A stretch of 64,000 bases of DNA from contig NZ_QDKM01000005.1 of assembly GCF_003076755.1 (NCBI RefSeq), positions 62,001-126,000 of the forward strand, written 5' to 3'. Made by a program: the position numbers and the translations under genes. Positions 16,435 to 24,891 of this stretch are shown one piece after another. Each line of letters begins with the position of its first letter. Position 1 is the stretch's first letter. A model generated the notes under the pieces. It was not told where the DNA came from. It searched no databases and was given only the letters and a program-made list of their open reading frames with translations. The DNA comes from Pararhodobacter oceanensis (GTDB taxonomy: Bacteria; Pseudomonadota; Alphaproteobacteria; Rhodobacterales; Rhodobacteraceae).

Positions 16435-19400
16435 ATGACCTCGTTTTCGTGTGTAATGATCGGCAATCAATCCTTGGTGGTTGAATGCGCCAAGCTGGTT
16501 TTGGCGCGCGGCCACCGGATCGCGGCGATCGCCAGCGACAACGCCGATGTTCTGGCCTGGGCCGAGGGCGAGGGGCTGCCGGTCGTGGCGCCGGATTCGG
16601 ATTTGGACGCGCGGATTACCGGCGGGTTTGACTGGCTGTTGTCGATTGCCAACCTGAGGGTGCTGCCCGATGCGCTGCTGGCGCGGGCCGCCAAGGGTGC
16701 GGTGAATTTCCACGATGGGCCACTGCCGCGCTACGCCGGTTTGAACGCGCCGATCTGGGCGCGGCTCAAGGGCGAGGTGCAGCACGGGATCACCTGGCAT
16801 ATGATCGACGGCGGGGTCGATGAGGGGGATATCCTTGCGCAGGTGGCGTTCGATATCACCGAAGAGGACACGGCGTTTTCGCTGAATGCGCGCTGTTTTG
16901 GCGCGGCGATCGAGAGTTTTCCGCGGGTTTTGGACGCGCTGGAGCAAGGCGCGCCCGAGCGGCAGGCGCAGGATCTGACGCAGAGGACGGTCTGCGGGCG
17001 CAATGACCGGCCCGCAGCGGCGGCGCGGCTGGATTTCGCGCAGCCGGTGGCAGAACTGGTGCGGCTGGTGCGGGCGCTCGATCACGGTGGGTATTGGAAC
17101 CCGCTGGCCTTGCCGAAAATCGAAACATCCGCGGGGGTTTTTGCGGTGACCTCTGCCGAACCGGTGGCGGGCACCGGCGTGGCGGGCACGGTTTTGGACT
17201 GTGGTGAAGCGTTAACCGTCGCTTGCGCGGATGGTGCCGTGCGGTTGAGCGGGTTGACCACGTTGGACGGCGTGGCGGTCGCGGCGCAGGATATCGCGCA
17301 GGAAGGTGAGGTGTTGCCCGCCCCAAATGCGGCGCTATTGGATGAGGTGATCGCCCGTGTGACGCCGGGCGAGGCGCGTTGGCGCCGTGTGTTAACCGGA
17401 TTTGCCGCAGCCGAGGCGCCGAGCGCGCGCGGCGCGGCGGAAGGCATCGCAACGCGCGAGATTGCAGGCCTGTCGGCGCATCAGGCGGCGGCGATTATCG
17501 CCAGCTATGCGCCGGGCGGTTGGGCCTATGCCGCGGCGGAGACGCAGGATTTGTTCGCAGCGGCGCCCAGATATCTAAGCGATTGGTTGCCGATGGTGCT
17601 GGAGGGCGAAACGCTGGCGGCGCTGGAAGAGGGCATTGCAGCGACGCAGCGGAGGGCGGAGAGATCGCCCAGTTTCGCGCGCGATCTGATTGGCCGTGAT
17701 CCGGCGCTTGATCCGCTGGAAACGCCTGCGTTCGGCCTGTCGGAGAGCCATGCGCGGATTGACGGCACGGCGCTTTGTGTGGTGGCGGGGCCGGAGGGGG
17801 TGAGCCTCTCGGCGGATCTTGGTAAATGCGACGCGGCGCTGCTGGAAATCTATGCCGCGCGGTTGGAATTATTGGCGCAGGCGGATCGTGAAGCACCGGT
17901 TGCGGAACTGGAGCGGATCAGCGCGCCCGAGCGGGAGATCCTTGCGACGCTGAACGCCACCGAGCGGGCGTTTGACAACCGCACGATCTCGCGCTTGTTC
18001 GAAGCGCAGGTGGCGAAAACCCCCGATGCGACCGCGCTGGTGTTTGAAGGCCAGAGCCTGAGCTATGCGGCGCTGAATGCGCGCGCCAACCGTGTCGCGC
18101 ATGTGCTGCAGGAGATGGGGATCACGCCAGATACGCCGGTGGCGCTGTGTTCGAAACGCGCGCCGGATTTGCTGATCGGGGCGCTGGGGATTTTGAAAGC
18201 CGGTGGTGCCTATGTGCCGATGGACCCCAGCTATCCGGCGGACCGGCTGCGGCATTTTCTGCGCGACAGCGGCGCGCCGGTGATTGTCACGCAATCGGGG
18301 CTGATTGACGCGCTGCCTGAACATAGCGCCGAACTCTTGGTGCTGGATACCGACACGCGGCTGGCGGCGGCCCCGGAGGCGAACCCCGAGAGCGGTGCCA
18401 CGCCCGAAAACCTTGCCTATCTGATCTATACCTCGGGTTCGACCGGTCTGCCGAAGGGCGTGATGGTCGAACACCGCAATGTGGCGAATTTCTTTGCCGG
18501 GATGGACGAGCGCATCGCCCATGAGGCGGGCGGTGTCTGGCTGGCGGTGACTTCGCTGTCCTTTGATATCTCGGTGCTCGAGCTGTTCTGGACCCTGTCG
18601 CGCGGTTTTAAACTGGTTCTGACCTCGGACGAAAGCCGCATGGAAGTCTCGGGCGGCGCCCTGCCAATCACCGAAAAGCGTATGGATTTCAGCCTGTTCT
18701 ACTGGGGCAATGACGATGGCGCGGGGCCGAAGAAATACGAGTTGCTGCTGGAAGGCGCGAAGTTTGCCGATAGTCACGGGTTTCGCGCGGTTTGGACGCC
18801 CGAGCGGCATTTCCATGCCTTCGGCGGGCCGTTCCCCAACCCCTCGGTGACCGGCGCGGCGGTGGCGGCGGTGACGCAGAATATCGACGTGCGCTCGGGC
18901 TCTTGCGTGGCGCCGCTGCATCATCCGCTGCGCATCGCCGAGGAATGGGCGGTGATCGACAATCTGACCAACGGGCGCGCGGGGCTGGGCATTGCCTCGG
19001 GCTGGCATCCGGTGGATTTTGTGCTGCGGCCGGAGAATTCGGTGCCAAATAACAAGGCGGCGATGTTCGACACCATTGAGAAACTGCGCAAGCTATGGCG
19101 CGGCGACGAGGTGGCGTTTGACCATAATGGCGAGACGCGGGTGGTGACCTCATTGCCGCGTCCGGTGTCCAAGGAATTGCCGCTCTGGCTGACCATTGCC
19201 GGCAACCCCGACACCTGGCGCGAGGCAGGCGAGATTGGCGCGAATGTGCTGACGCATCTGCTTGGCCAGTCGATTGACGAGGTGGCGGGGAAGATCAAGA
19301 TTTACCATGAGGCGCTGAGCAAGGCGGGGCATGACCCCAAGGATTTCACAGTCACGCTGATGCTGCACACCTATGTTGCGCGCAGCCGTGAGTTGGCGCG

Positions 19401-20967
19401 TGAAACCGCGCGCGAACCGATGAAAAACTACCTTCTGGCGGCGGCGGGACTGGTCAAACAATACGCTTGGGCGTTTCCGGCGTTCAAGAAACCGGCGGGC
19501 GCCAAAAATCCGATGGATATCGACCTGAGTGCGCTCAGTCAGGATGAGGTCGACGGGATCCTCGAGTTTGCCTTTAACCGGTATTTCGAGGAGTCGGGGC
19601 TGTTTGGCACGGTCGAGGATTGCCTGCGCCGCACCGAGCAACTCAAGGCGATTGGTGTGGATGAGATCGGCTGTCTGATCGATTACGGCATCCCGACGGC
19701 GCAGGTGCTCGAGAGCCTCTATCCGCTGGCCGAGGTGCTGCGCCGCGCAAATGCGCCGGTGGAACTGGCGGCGGATGATGTGTCGTTGGCCGCGCAAATC
19801 CAGCGCCACGGCGTGACGCATCTGCAATGCACGCCCTCGATGGCGCGGATGCTGGTTGAGGATGAGCGCGCGCGCGCGGCCCTGACGCAGGTGCCGCATT
19901 TGCTGGTCGGTGGTGAGGCTTTGCCGGGTGCGCTGGCGGCGGAGCTGGCGCAGATCAGCGGGCAGGAGGTGGTTAACCTTTATGGGCCGACGGAGACCAC
20001 CATCTGGTCAACCAGCGAGACGACTTCGGGCGGTGACGGGGTGGTCGGGATCGGCGCGCCGATTGCCAATACCACGCTGCATATCCTCGATGAGGCACGG
20101 CGCGAGGTGCCGCTGGGGGCCATCGGCGAGTTGTGGATCGGTGGCGCGGGGGTGACGCGCGGTTATTGGCAGCGCGATGATCTGTCGGCGGATAGGTTTG
20201 TGGCCAATCCCTTTGGCGCGGGGCGGATTTACGGCACCGGCGATCTGGTGCGGCTTTGTGCTGATGGCACGGTGGATTTTCTGGGCCGTGCGGATCATCA
20301 GGTGAAGCTGCGCGGGCATCGGATCGAGCTGGGCGAGATCGAAAGCGCGCTGGATGCACAGCCGGGGGTGACCCAGAGCGTGGTGATCGCGCGCGAGGAT
20401 GTGCCCGGCGATATGCGGCTGGTCGGCTATGTGGTGGGCACGGCGGATGCGGCTGCATTGCGCGCGGCTTTGGCGGTGCGGTTGCCCGGGCATCTGGTGC
20501 CGGCGCATATCGTCAAGCTGGAGGCTTTGCCGCTGACGCCGAACAAAAAGATCGACCGCAAGGCGCTGCCGAAACCCGGGGTGCTGCGGCCCGCGGTGAT
20601 CGAGGCGCCGGTGGCGGCGAATGGCAGCGACACGCAGGAGAAGCTGGCGACGATCTGGCGCGGGGTGCTGGGCGTGGCGGAGGTGAAACCGGCGGATAAT
20701 TTCTTCATGCTGGGCGGGCATTCGCTGCTGGCGGTGCAGGCGCATCGTGAAATCCGCGAGGCGCTGGCGTTGCCCGGATTGTCGATCACCGATGTGTTCC
20801 GCTTTCCGGTGCTCTCGGCGCTGGCAGGGCATATTGACGGCAAGTTGAAGCCGCACCCTGCGGCGGGGGCTCCGGCAGTGGCGGAGGCGGGCGCCGCGAA
20901 GAGCCGCGCCGATGCGATGTCTCGGCGCCGCGCGATGCGGGCCGAACGGTTGAGCCGCTCGGGGTGA
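16435..20967 (+). CDS. Hybrid NRPS: formyltransferase - partial C - A with inserted luciferase-like monooxygenase - PCP
   Basis: This protein has 1510 residues; the start was set by AGGAGAG at 16423 and the ATG at 16435. About 1-300: formyltransferase fold with NFHDGPLPRY (Asn91, His93) and GGVDEGDI (catalytic-type Asp129). About 310-520: resembles only the C-terminal half of a condensation domain; no HHxxxDG occurs anywhere. Adenylation: A3 YTSGSTGLPKG at about 665, A4 FDIS at 710. Then a luciferase-like flavin monooxygenase (about 745-1105; begins RMDFSLFYWG, includes ASGWHPVDF), after which the A domain resumes with YGPTETT (1183), YGTGDLVR and NKKIDRK (Lys1372). PCP Ser is 1430 (GGHSL). 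The specificity positions read D711 I712 L715 Q1131 L1157 G1159 L1182 I1190 W1191 K1372, recalled as the glycine code. The monooxygenase resembles the MupA/Atu3671-type domain known from NRPS/PKS enzymes. The product is unknown. Confidence 0.9.
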   Translation: MTSFSCVMIGNQSLVVECAKLVLARGHRIAAIASDNADVLAWAEGEGLPVVAPDSDLDARITGGFDWLLSIANLRVLPDALLARAAKGAVNFHDGPLPRYAGLNAPIWARLKGEVQHGITWHMIDGGVDEGDILAQVAFDITEEDTAFSLNARCFGAAIESFPRVLDALEQGAPERQAQDLTQRTVCGRNDRPAAAARLDFAQPVAELVRLVRALDHGGYWNPLALPKIETSAGVFAVTSAEPVAGTGVAGTVLDCGEALTVACADGAVRLSGLTTLDGVAVAAQDIAQEGEVLPAPNAALLDEVIARVTPGEARWRRVLTGFAAAEAPSARGAAEGIATREIAGLSAHQAAAIIASYAPGGWAYAAAETQDLFAAAPRYLSDWLPMVLEGETLAALEEGIAATQRRAERSPSFARDLIGRDPALDPLETPAFGLSESHARIDGTALCVVAGPEGVSLSADLGKCDAALLEIYAARLELLAQADREAPVAELERISAPEREILATLNATERAFDNRTISRLFEAQVAKTPDATALVFEGQSLSYAALNARANRVAHVLQEMGITPDTPVALCSKRAPDLLIGALGILKAGGAYVPMDPSYPADRLRHFLRDSGAPVIVTQSGLIDALPEHSAELLVLDTDTRLAAAPEANPESGATPENLAYLIYTSGSTGLPKGVMVEHRNVANFFAGMDERIAHEAGGVWLAVTSLSFDISVLELFWTLSRGFKLVLTSDESRMEVSGGALPITEKRMDFSLFYWGNDDGAGPKKYELLLEGAKFADSHGFRAVWTPERHFHAFGGPFPNPSVTGAAVAAVTQNIDVRSGSCVAPLHHPLRIAEEWAVIDNLTNGRAGLGIASGWHPVDFVLRPENSVPNNKAAMFDTIEKLRKLWRGDEVAFDHNGETRVVTSLPRPVSKELPLWLTIAGNPDTWREAGEIGANVLTHLLGQSIDEVAGKIKIYHEALSKAGHDPKDFTVTLMLHTYVARSRELARETAREPMKNYLLAAAGLVKQYAWAFPAFKKPAGAKNPMDIDLSALSQDEVDGILEFAFNRYFEESGLFGTVEDCLRRTEQLKAIGVDEIGCLIDYGIPTAQVLESLYPLAEVLRRANAPVELAADDVSLAAQIQRHGVTHLQCTPSMARMLVEDERARAALTQVPHLLVGGEALPGALAAELAQISGQEVVNLYGPTETTIWSTSETTSGGDGVVGIGAPIANTTLHILDEARREVPLGAIGELWIGGAGVTRGYWQRDDLSADRFVANPFGAGRIYGTGDLVRLCADGTVDFLGRADHQVKLRGHRIELGEIESALDAQPGVTQSVVIAREDVPGDMRLVGYVVGTADAAALRAALAVRLPGHLVPAHIVKLEALPLTPNKKIDRKALPKPGVLRPAVIEAPVAANGSDTQEKLATIWRGVLGVAEVKPADNFFMLGGHSLLAVQAHREIREALALPGLSITDVFRFPVLSALAGHIDGKLKPHPAAGAPAVAEAGAAKSRADAMSRRRAMRAERLSRSG

Positions 20968-21605
20968 GCGGCGCGGCGCTGTCCGCGCTAATGGCGCAAG
21001 TTTTCCCGCCCGCAGTGGCGCGCGGGATCTGCGCGGTGGCGCGTGCGGATGTGGCGCGATTGTTTCACGTGGAACATTCTGCGGTCAAAAGCGCGGTGCC
21101 GGCGCGGCAGCGGGAATTCGCGGCGGGGCGGATCGCGGCGCGGGCAGCGATGGGGCGCGATTTGCCGGTGGTGATGGCAGAGGATCGCGCGCCGGTCTGG
21201 CCCGAGGGCATGGCCGGTTCGATCACTCATGCGGGCGGTTGGGCGCTAGCCGTGGCGGGCACGGCGGAGAGGTTGATCGGCATTGATCTGGAGGTTGACG
21301 CGGCGCTACCGGCAGAGGTCTGGGAGACCGTGTTGACCAATAGCGAGCGCGCTGCGCTGCGCGATATGCCCGATGTGGGGCGATGGGCGCGGGTGATTTT
21401 TAGCGCCAAGGAATGCGCCTATAAGGTGCAGTATCCGCGTTCAAATCAGGTGTTCGGGTTTGAGGTGTTCGAGGTGACGCTAGAACCCGATAGCGGCGTG
21501 TTTACCGCGGTTTTTCAACGGGATATCGCGCCGTTTGCGGCGGGCGATTGCCTGCGCGGGCGGTATTCAATCGGCGGCGGGTTTATCCTGACCGGCATCG
21601 CCTAG
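20964..21605 (+). CDS. 4'-phosphopantetheinyl transferase (Sfp/EntD type)
   Basis: This 213-residue protein has the family motifs GSITHAGG, IGIDLE (metal-binding Asp and Glu) and FSAKECAYK. It transfers phosphopantetheine from CoA to the Ser of carrier domains, here very probably Ser1787 of the PKS and Ser1430 of the NRPS. The GTG start at 20964 overlaps the NRPS stop by 4 bases, so it is the last gene of the operon and likely its dedicated activator. A parS site (21061-21076) lies inside the gene and encodes LFHVEH, an insertion-like stretch not expected for the family. The 3' end overlaps the convergent flavoprotein gene by 39 bases. Confidence 0.9.
   Translation: MSGAALSALMAQVFPPAVARGICAVARADVARLFHVEHSAVKSAVPARQREFAAGRIAARAAMGRDLPVVMAEDRAPVWPEGMAGSITHAGGWALAVAGTAERLIGIDLEVDAALPAEVWETVLTNSERAALRDMPDVGRWARVIFSAKECAYKVQYPRSNQVFGFEVFEVTLEPDSGVFTAVFQRDIAPFAAGDCLRGRYSIGGGFILTGIA
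21061..21076. promoter_or_regulatory. parS site (ParB-binding centromere), copy 1
   Basis: TGTTTCACGTGGAACA; its reverse complement is TGTTCCACGTGAAACA, the classical Bacillus parS consensus. It differs at one position from the perfect palindrome seen three more times in the window. It lies within the phosphopantetheinyl transferase gene, about 10 kb from parA/parB. Confidence 0.85.
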
Positions 21606-22781
21606 CCAGCGGGCGGCGGCGTTTCCGGCCCAGCGTCCGGTGGCGAGGCAGGCGGTGAGCAGGTAGCCGCCGGTCGGCGCCTCCCAATCGAGCATTTCGC
21701 CAGCGGCGAAGACGCCGGGCATGGCTTTGAGCATCAGGGTGTCGTCGAGCGCGGTTCTGGGGATGCCGCCTGCGGTGGAGATCGCTTCATCCATCGGGCA
21801 GGGGGAGGTGATCGGAATTGGCAGATTTTTCAGTAGTTTGGCACGCGCCGCGGCATCAACGGGGAAGGGGCGGGCGCATTCGAGCACCAAGGCGAGCCGC
21901 GCGCCGGAGAGCCTCGCGGCTTTTTTCAGCGTGTTAACCGTGCTTTCGCCCTTGGGGCGCTGCGCGAGGCGTTTGGTGAGCGCCTCAAGGGTCAGATCGG
22001 GGAAAAGATCGAGTGTCAGGGGCGCGCCATCACGCAGGGCGCGGCTAACCGCGTAAATGCCGCCGCCCTCAAGCCCGCGTTTTGTGATCACGGCTTCGCC
22101 GCGTTGCTGCTGCGCGCCTGCGATCAGGGTGATGGATTTGAGCGGCGCGCCGAAATGCGGGGTCATATGGGCGGACCAATCGACCAGAAACCCCATATTT
22201 GCCGGTTGAAACGGGGTTAATGACACGTCACGCGCGGCGAGCATCTGCGCCCAAGCGCCATCCGAGCCCAGCCGCGCCCAGCTGGCGCCGCCCATGGCGA
22301 GGATGGTGACTTTGGGGCGCAGGATATGCGCGCCCTCGGGGGTGTCAAAGTGAAAACCGTCACCGATGCCGGTGAGCCGCCAGCGGGTGCGCAGGTCCAA
22401 CCCGCGGCTGCGCAGATCACTGAGCAAATGACGCAAAAGCGGCGAGGCTTTCATGGATTTGGGGAAGACGCGGCCCGAGGAACCGGTGAAAATCTCTTGG
22501 CCGTGGGCTTGCGCCCAGAGTTTGACCTGATCCGGCCCGAACTCGCGCAGCATCGGGGCCAGCCAAGGCTCTGCCTCGCCGTATTGGGCAAGAAAGGCCT
22601 CAAAAGCCTCGTCTTTGGTGATATTGAGACCGGATTTTCCCGCCATCAGCAGTTTGCGCGCGGGGGAGGGTTTGGCCTCGGTGATCACGACCGGCAGACC
22701 GCTGCGCAGGAGTTGCTCGGCGGCCATCAGACCGGCAGGACCGGCGCCGATGACCAGCGCGACGGGCGCGTCAGCCGTCAT
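21567..22781 (-). CDS. FAD-dependent oxidoreductase, HI0933/PP_4765-like flavoprotein
   Basis: The 404-residue protein opens with the dinucleotide-binding motif VIGAGPAGLMAAEQ and an acidic strand end (VVITEAKPSPARKLLMAGKSGLN). The KSGLN motif is typical of HI0933-like (YhiN/BaiN) proteins. A second FAD contact (MLKAMPGVFAAGEMLDW, then TGGYLLTACLATGRWAG) closes the protein. Family members are soluble flavoproteins of uncertain substrate; some reduce enoyl compounds. The ATG at 22781 was chosen because family similarity begins there; the frame is open 61 codons upstream, but that stretch lies inside dnaQ. The gene overlaps the dnaQ stop by 11 bases and the convergent transferase gene by 39 bases. 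Confidence 0.85.
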   Translation of the reverse strand: MTADAPVALVIGAGPAGLMAAEQLLRSGLPVVITEAKPSPARKLLMAGKSGLNITKDEAFEAFLAQYGEAEPWLAPMLREFGPDQVKLWAQAHGQEIFTGSSGRVFPKSMKASPLLRHLLSDLRSRGLDLRTRWRLTGIGDGFHFDTPEGAHILRPKVTILAMGGASWARLGSDGAWAQMLAARDVSLTPFQPANMGFLVDWSAHMTPHFGAPLKSITLIAGAQQQRGEAVITKRGLEGGGIYAVSRALRDGAPLTLDLFPDLTLEALTKRLAQRPKGESTVNTLKKAARLSGARLALVLECARPFPVDAAARAKLLKNLPIPITSPCPMDEAISTAGGIPRTALDDTLMLKAMPGVFAAGEMLDWEAPTGGYLLTACLATGRWAGNAAARWLGDAGQDKPAAD

Positions 22782-23466
22782 AGCGTCGCCAGATCGCCGA
22801 ATCGCCGAGTTTTTCGACAAAAGCGGCATGGGCAGCGCGTTCTTCCTCGGTGATCCGCGCGGCCAAGGGCGTGGGGCGCGGACGCGGGCGCCATGCGGTG
22901 CTGGCGTCTTGATTACCGCCGCTGTCGGTGTGCACGGACAGGGCGAAATCCGGCTGCCGCCCACCGATCAATTCAAGATAGACTTCGGCGAGGATCTCAC
23001 TGTCCAGCAGCGCGCCGTGGAGATCGCGGTTGAAACCGGTAATCTCAAACCGGCGGCAGAGCGCGTCCAGCGTGGCGGGCGAACCGGGGAAACGGCGCCG
23101 CGCCATCATCAGCGTGTCGATCACATTGTCGGTGGGGAGTTCGGGCAGATTGGCCCATTTGAGTTCGGCGTTCAGAAACCGCATATCAAAGGCGGCGTTG
23201 TGGATGACCAGCGTCGCGCCTTTGACGTAATCGAGAAATTCCTGCGCGATCTGGGCGAATTTGGGCTGTTTGGCGAGGAATTCATCGCCGAGTCCGTGGA
23301 CCTCAAAGGCCTCGACCGGCATGCCGCGTTCGGGGTTGATATATTGGTGATAGGTGTTGCCGGTCGGCATGTGATTATAGAGTTCCACCGCGCCGATCTC
23401 GACTAGACGGTGGCCGTCATTGGGATCAAGGCCGGTGGTTTCGGTATCGAGAACGATTTCACGCAT
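22771..23466 (-). CDS. dnaQ: DNA polymerase III epsilon subunit (3'-5' proofreading exonuclease)
   Basis: The 231-residue protein has the DEDDh exonuclease motifs: DTETTG at residues 7-12 (Exo I), HNAAFD (Exo II) and HGALLDSEILAEVY (Exo III with its His). It removes misincorporated nucleotides as part of the replicative polymerase core. Length and the extended C-terminal tail (which in known epsilon subunits binds the alpha subunit) fit. It overlaps coaE by 8 bases and sits in the maf-aroE-coaE-dnaQ series next to the Caulobacter origin in known genomes, which supports the origin assignment here. Confidence 0.94.
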   Translation of the reverse strand: MREIVLDTETTGLDPNDGHRLVEIGAVELYNHMPTGNTYHQYINPERGMPVEAFEVHGLGDEFLAKQPKFAQIAQEFLDYVKGATLVIHNAAFDMRFLNAELKWANLPELPTDNVIDTLMMARRRFPGSPATLDALCRRFEITGFNRDLHGALLDSEILAEVYLELIGGRQPDFALSVHTDSGGNQDASTAWRPRPRPTPLAARITEEERAAHAAFVEKLGDSAIWRRYDG

Positions 23467-24055
23467 CGCTGTTCGGTCCTGTCAATTTGTCAATCAGATC
23501 AAGCACATCGGCGCGGGTTTGATCATGGCTCAGGGTTTCAATGACATAGGTCGCGCGGGCGCGTTTCTCGGCATCGGGCATCTGTTTGGCAAGGATGGTT
23601 TGGAAATGCGCCTCTGTCATGCCGGGGCGGGCGAGGACGCGGGATTTTTGCACATCTTGCGGGGCGGAGACGACAAGGGTGGCGTCAACAGCGCGGTCGC
23701 CGCCGCCCTCGAACAGAAGCGGGATGTCGAGGAGGATAAGCGGCGCGCCTGCGTGTTGTTGCAGGAATTCCTCGCGGGACCTGGCGACGAGGGGATGCAC
23801 GATGCGCTCGATTTGCTTGAGCGCAGAGGCGTCCGCGGCGATCCAGTCGCGGAGGGCGGCGCGGTCGATGGCGCCGTTTTTCTGCGCCGGCGGGTGCAGC
23901 GCTGCCATTGGCGCAACCGCCGCGCCGCCTTGCGCGTAGAGGTCATGCACGGCGGCATCGGCATCCCAGACCGGCACGCCAGCGTCGCGAAACATCTGCG
24001 CGGTGGTGGATTTGCCCATACCGATGGAACCGGTGAGACCGAGGATAACGCTCAT
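23459..24055 (-). CDS. coaE: Dephospho-CoA kinase
   Basis: This 198-residue P-loop kinase catalyses the last step of CoA synthesis, phosphorylation of the 3'-hydroxyl of dephospho-CoA. The N-terminus holds LTGSIGMGKST (Walker A), then WDADAAVHDLY and a lid region rich in Arg. It overlaps aroE by 4 bases and dnaQ by 8 bases, implying one coupled transcript. Confidence 0.94.
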   Translation of the reverse strand: MSVILGLTGSIGMGKSTTAQMFRDAGVPVWDADAAVHDLYAQGGAAVAPMAALHPPAQKNGAIDRAALRDWIAADASALKQIERIVHPLVARSREEFLQQHAGAPLILLDIPLLFEGGGDRAVDATLVVSAPQDVQKSRVLARPGMTEAHFQTILAKQMPDAEKRARATYVIETLSHDQTRADVLDLIDKLTGPNSDA

Positions 24056-24891
24056 GATGCGAGCACCGCTCGGCGCAGGGTCTCGTCAACCTCGGGTTTA
24101 TGGACAAACCAGCGCTCGAAACCGGCGGCGGCTTGATAGAGCAGCATGCCGAGGCCGTCGACGCAGGGGTTGCCGCGCGCGCGGGCCTGGGCCAGCAGCG
24201 GGGTCTCTAAGGGGGCGTAGACCAGATCATTGACCACGGCCGTTGCGGGCAGATCACTGAGATCGAGCTCCAGCGCGGGGTGGCCCTGCATGCCCAAAGA
24301 GGTGGCGTTAACCAGCGTGTCGCAATCGGCGAGGGCGGTGCTGCGCTCATCCCACGCGACGGCGCGGATCGCGGGGCCAAATTCGGCGGCGAGATCGAGG
24401 GCGCGTTGGGGCGAGCGGTTGCTCAGGCGGATATCCGTGGCGCCCAGATCCAGGAGCGCGGCGAGCACCGCGCGACTAGCACCACCGGCACCGATCACGG
24501 CGACGGTTTTGGGCTGCCAATCGGGCTGCTGGCTGAGGATATTCTGGGTGAACCCATAAGCATCGGTGTTGTCAGCCTCGATCCCGTTTTCGGTGAAACT
24601 TAGCGTATTGGCCGCACCGATGCGTTTGGCCAGCGGTGTGGCGTGATCGGCGAGGGCAAGCGCCGCCTCTTTATGCGGAATTGTCACATTGGCGCCCGCG
24701 AACCCCATGCGCGGCAGCATATGCAGGGCTTCGGCGAAGTCCTGTGGTGCGATTTTCAGCGGAATATAATGGCCATTGATGCCGTAGCGGGCGAGCCAAT
24801 GCCCGTGCAGGCGGGGCGAGCGGCTATGGGCGATGGGATCGCCGATCACGGCGGCAAGAGGCATGGCATTTGGGGGTAAAGGGGCGCTCAT
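24052..24891 (-). CDS. aroE: Shikimate dehydrogenase
   Basis: The 279-residue protein reduces 3-dehydroshikimate to shikimate with NADPH in aromatic amino-acid synthesis. It shows the substrate site GDPIAHSRSPRLH, NVTIPHKEAAL with the catalytic Lys, DNTDAYGF, the nucleotide-binding GAGGASRAVL, NRSPQRA and VDGLGMLLYQA. The ATG at 24891 overlaps the maf stop by 4 bases and gives the normal family length; the open frame continues upstream through maf without aroE similarity. Confidence 0.94.
   Translation of the reverse strand: MSAPLPPNAMPLAAVIGDPIAHSRSPRLHGHWLARYGINGHYIPLKIAPQDFAEALHMLPRMGFAGANVTIPHKEAALALADHATPLAKRIGAANTLSFTENGIEADNTDAYGFTQNILSQQPDWQPKTVAVIGAGGASRAVLAALLDLGATDIRLSNRSPQRALDLAAEFGPAIRAVAWDERSTALADCDTLVNATSLGMQGHPALELDLSDLPATAVVNDLVYAPLETPLLAQARARGNPCVDGLGMLLYQAAAGFERWFVHKPEVDETLRRAVLAS

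Noticed and set aside
17362-17990. A complete NRPS condensation domain.
   Set aside because: Only the C-terminal half is recognisable and HHxxxDG is absent in all frames of this stretch; no frameshift hides it.
23459-24891. Overlapping ends as signs of frameshifts in dnaQ/coaE/aroE/maf.
   Set aside because: Each protein is full length with intact motifs; 4-11 base overlaps are ordinary translational coupling.
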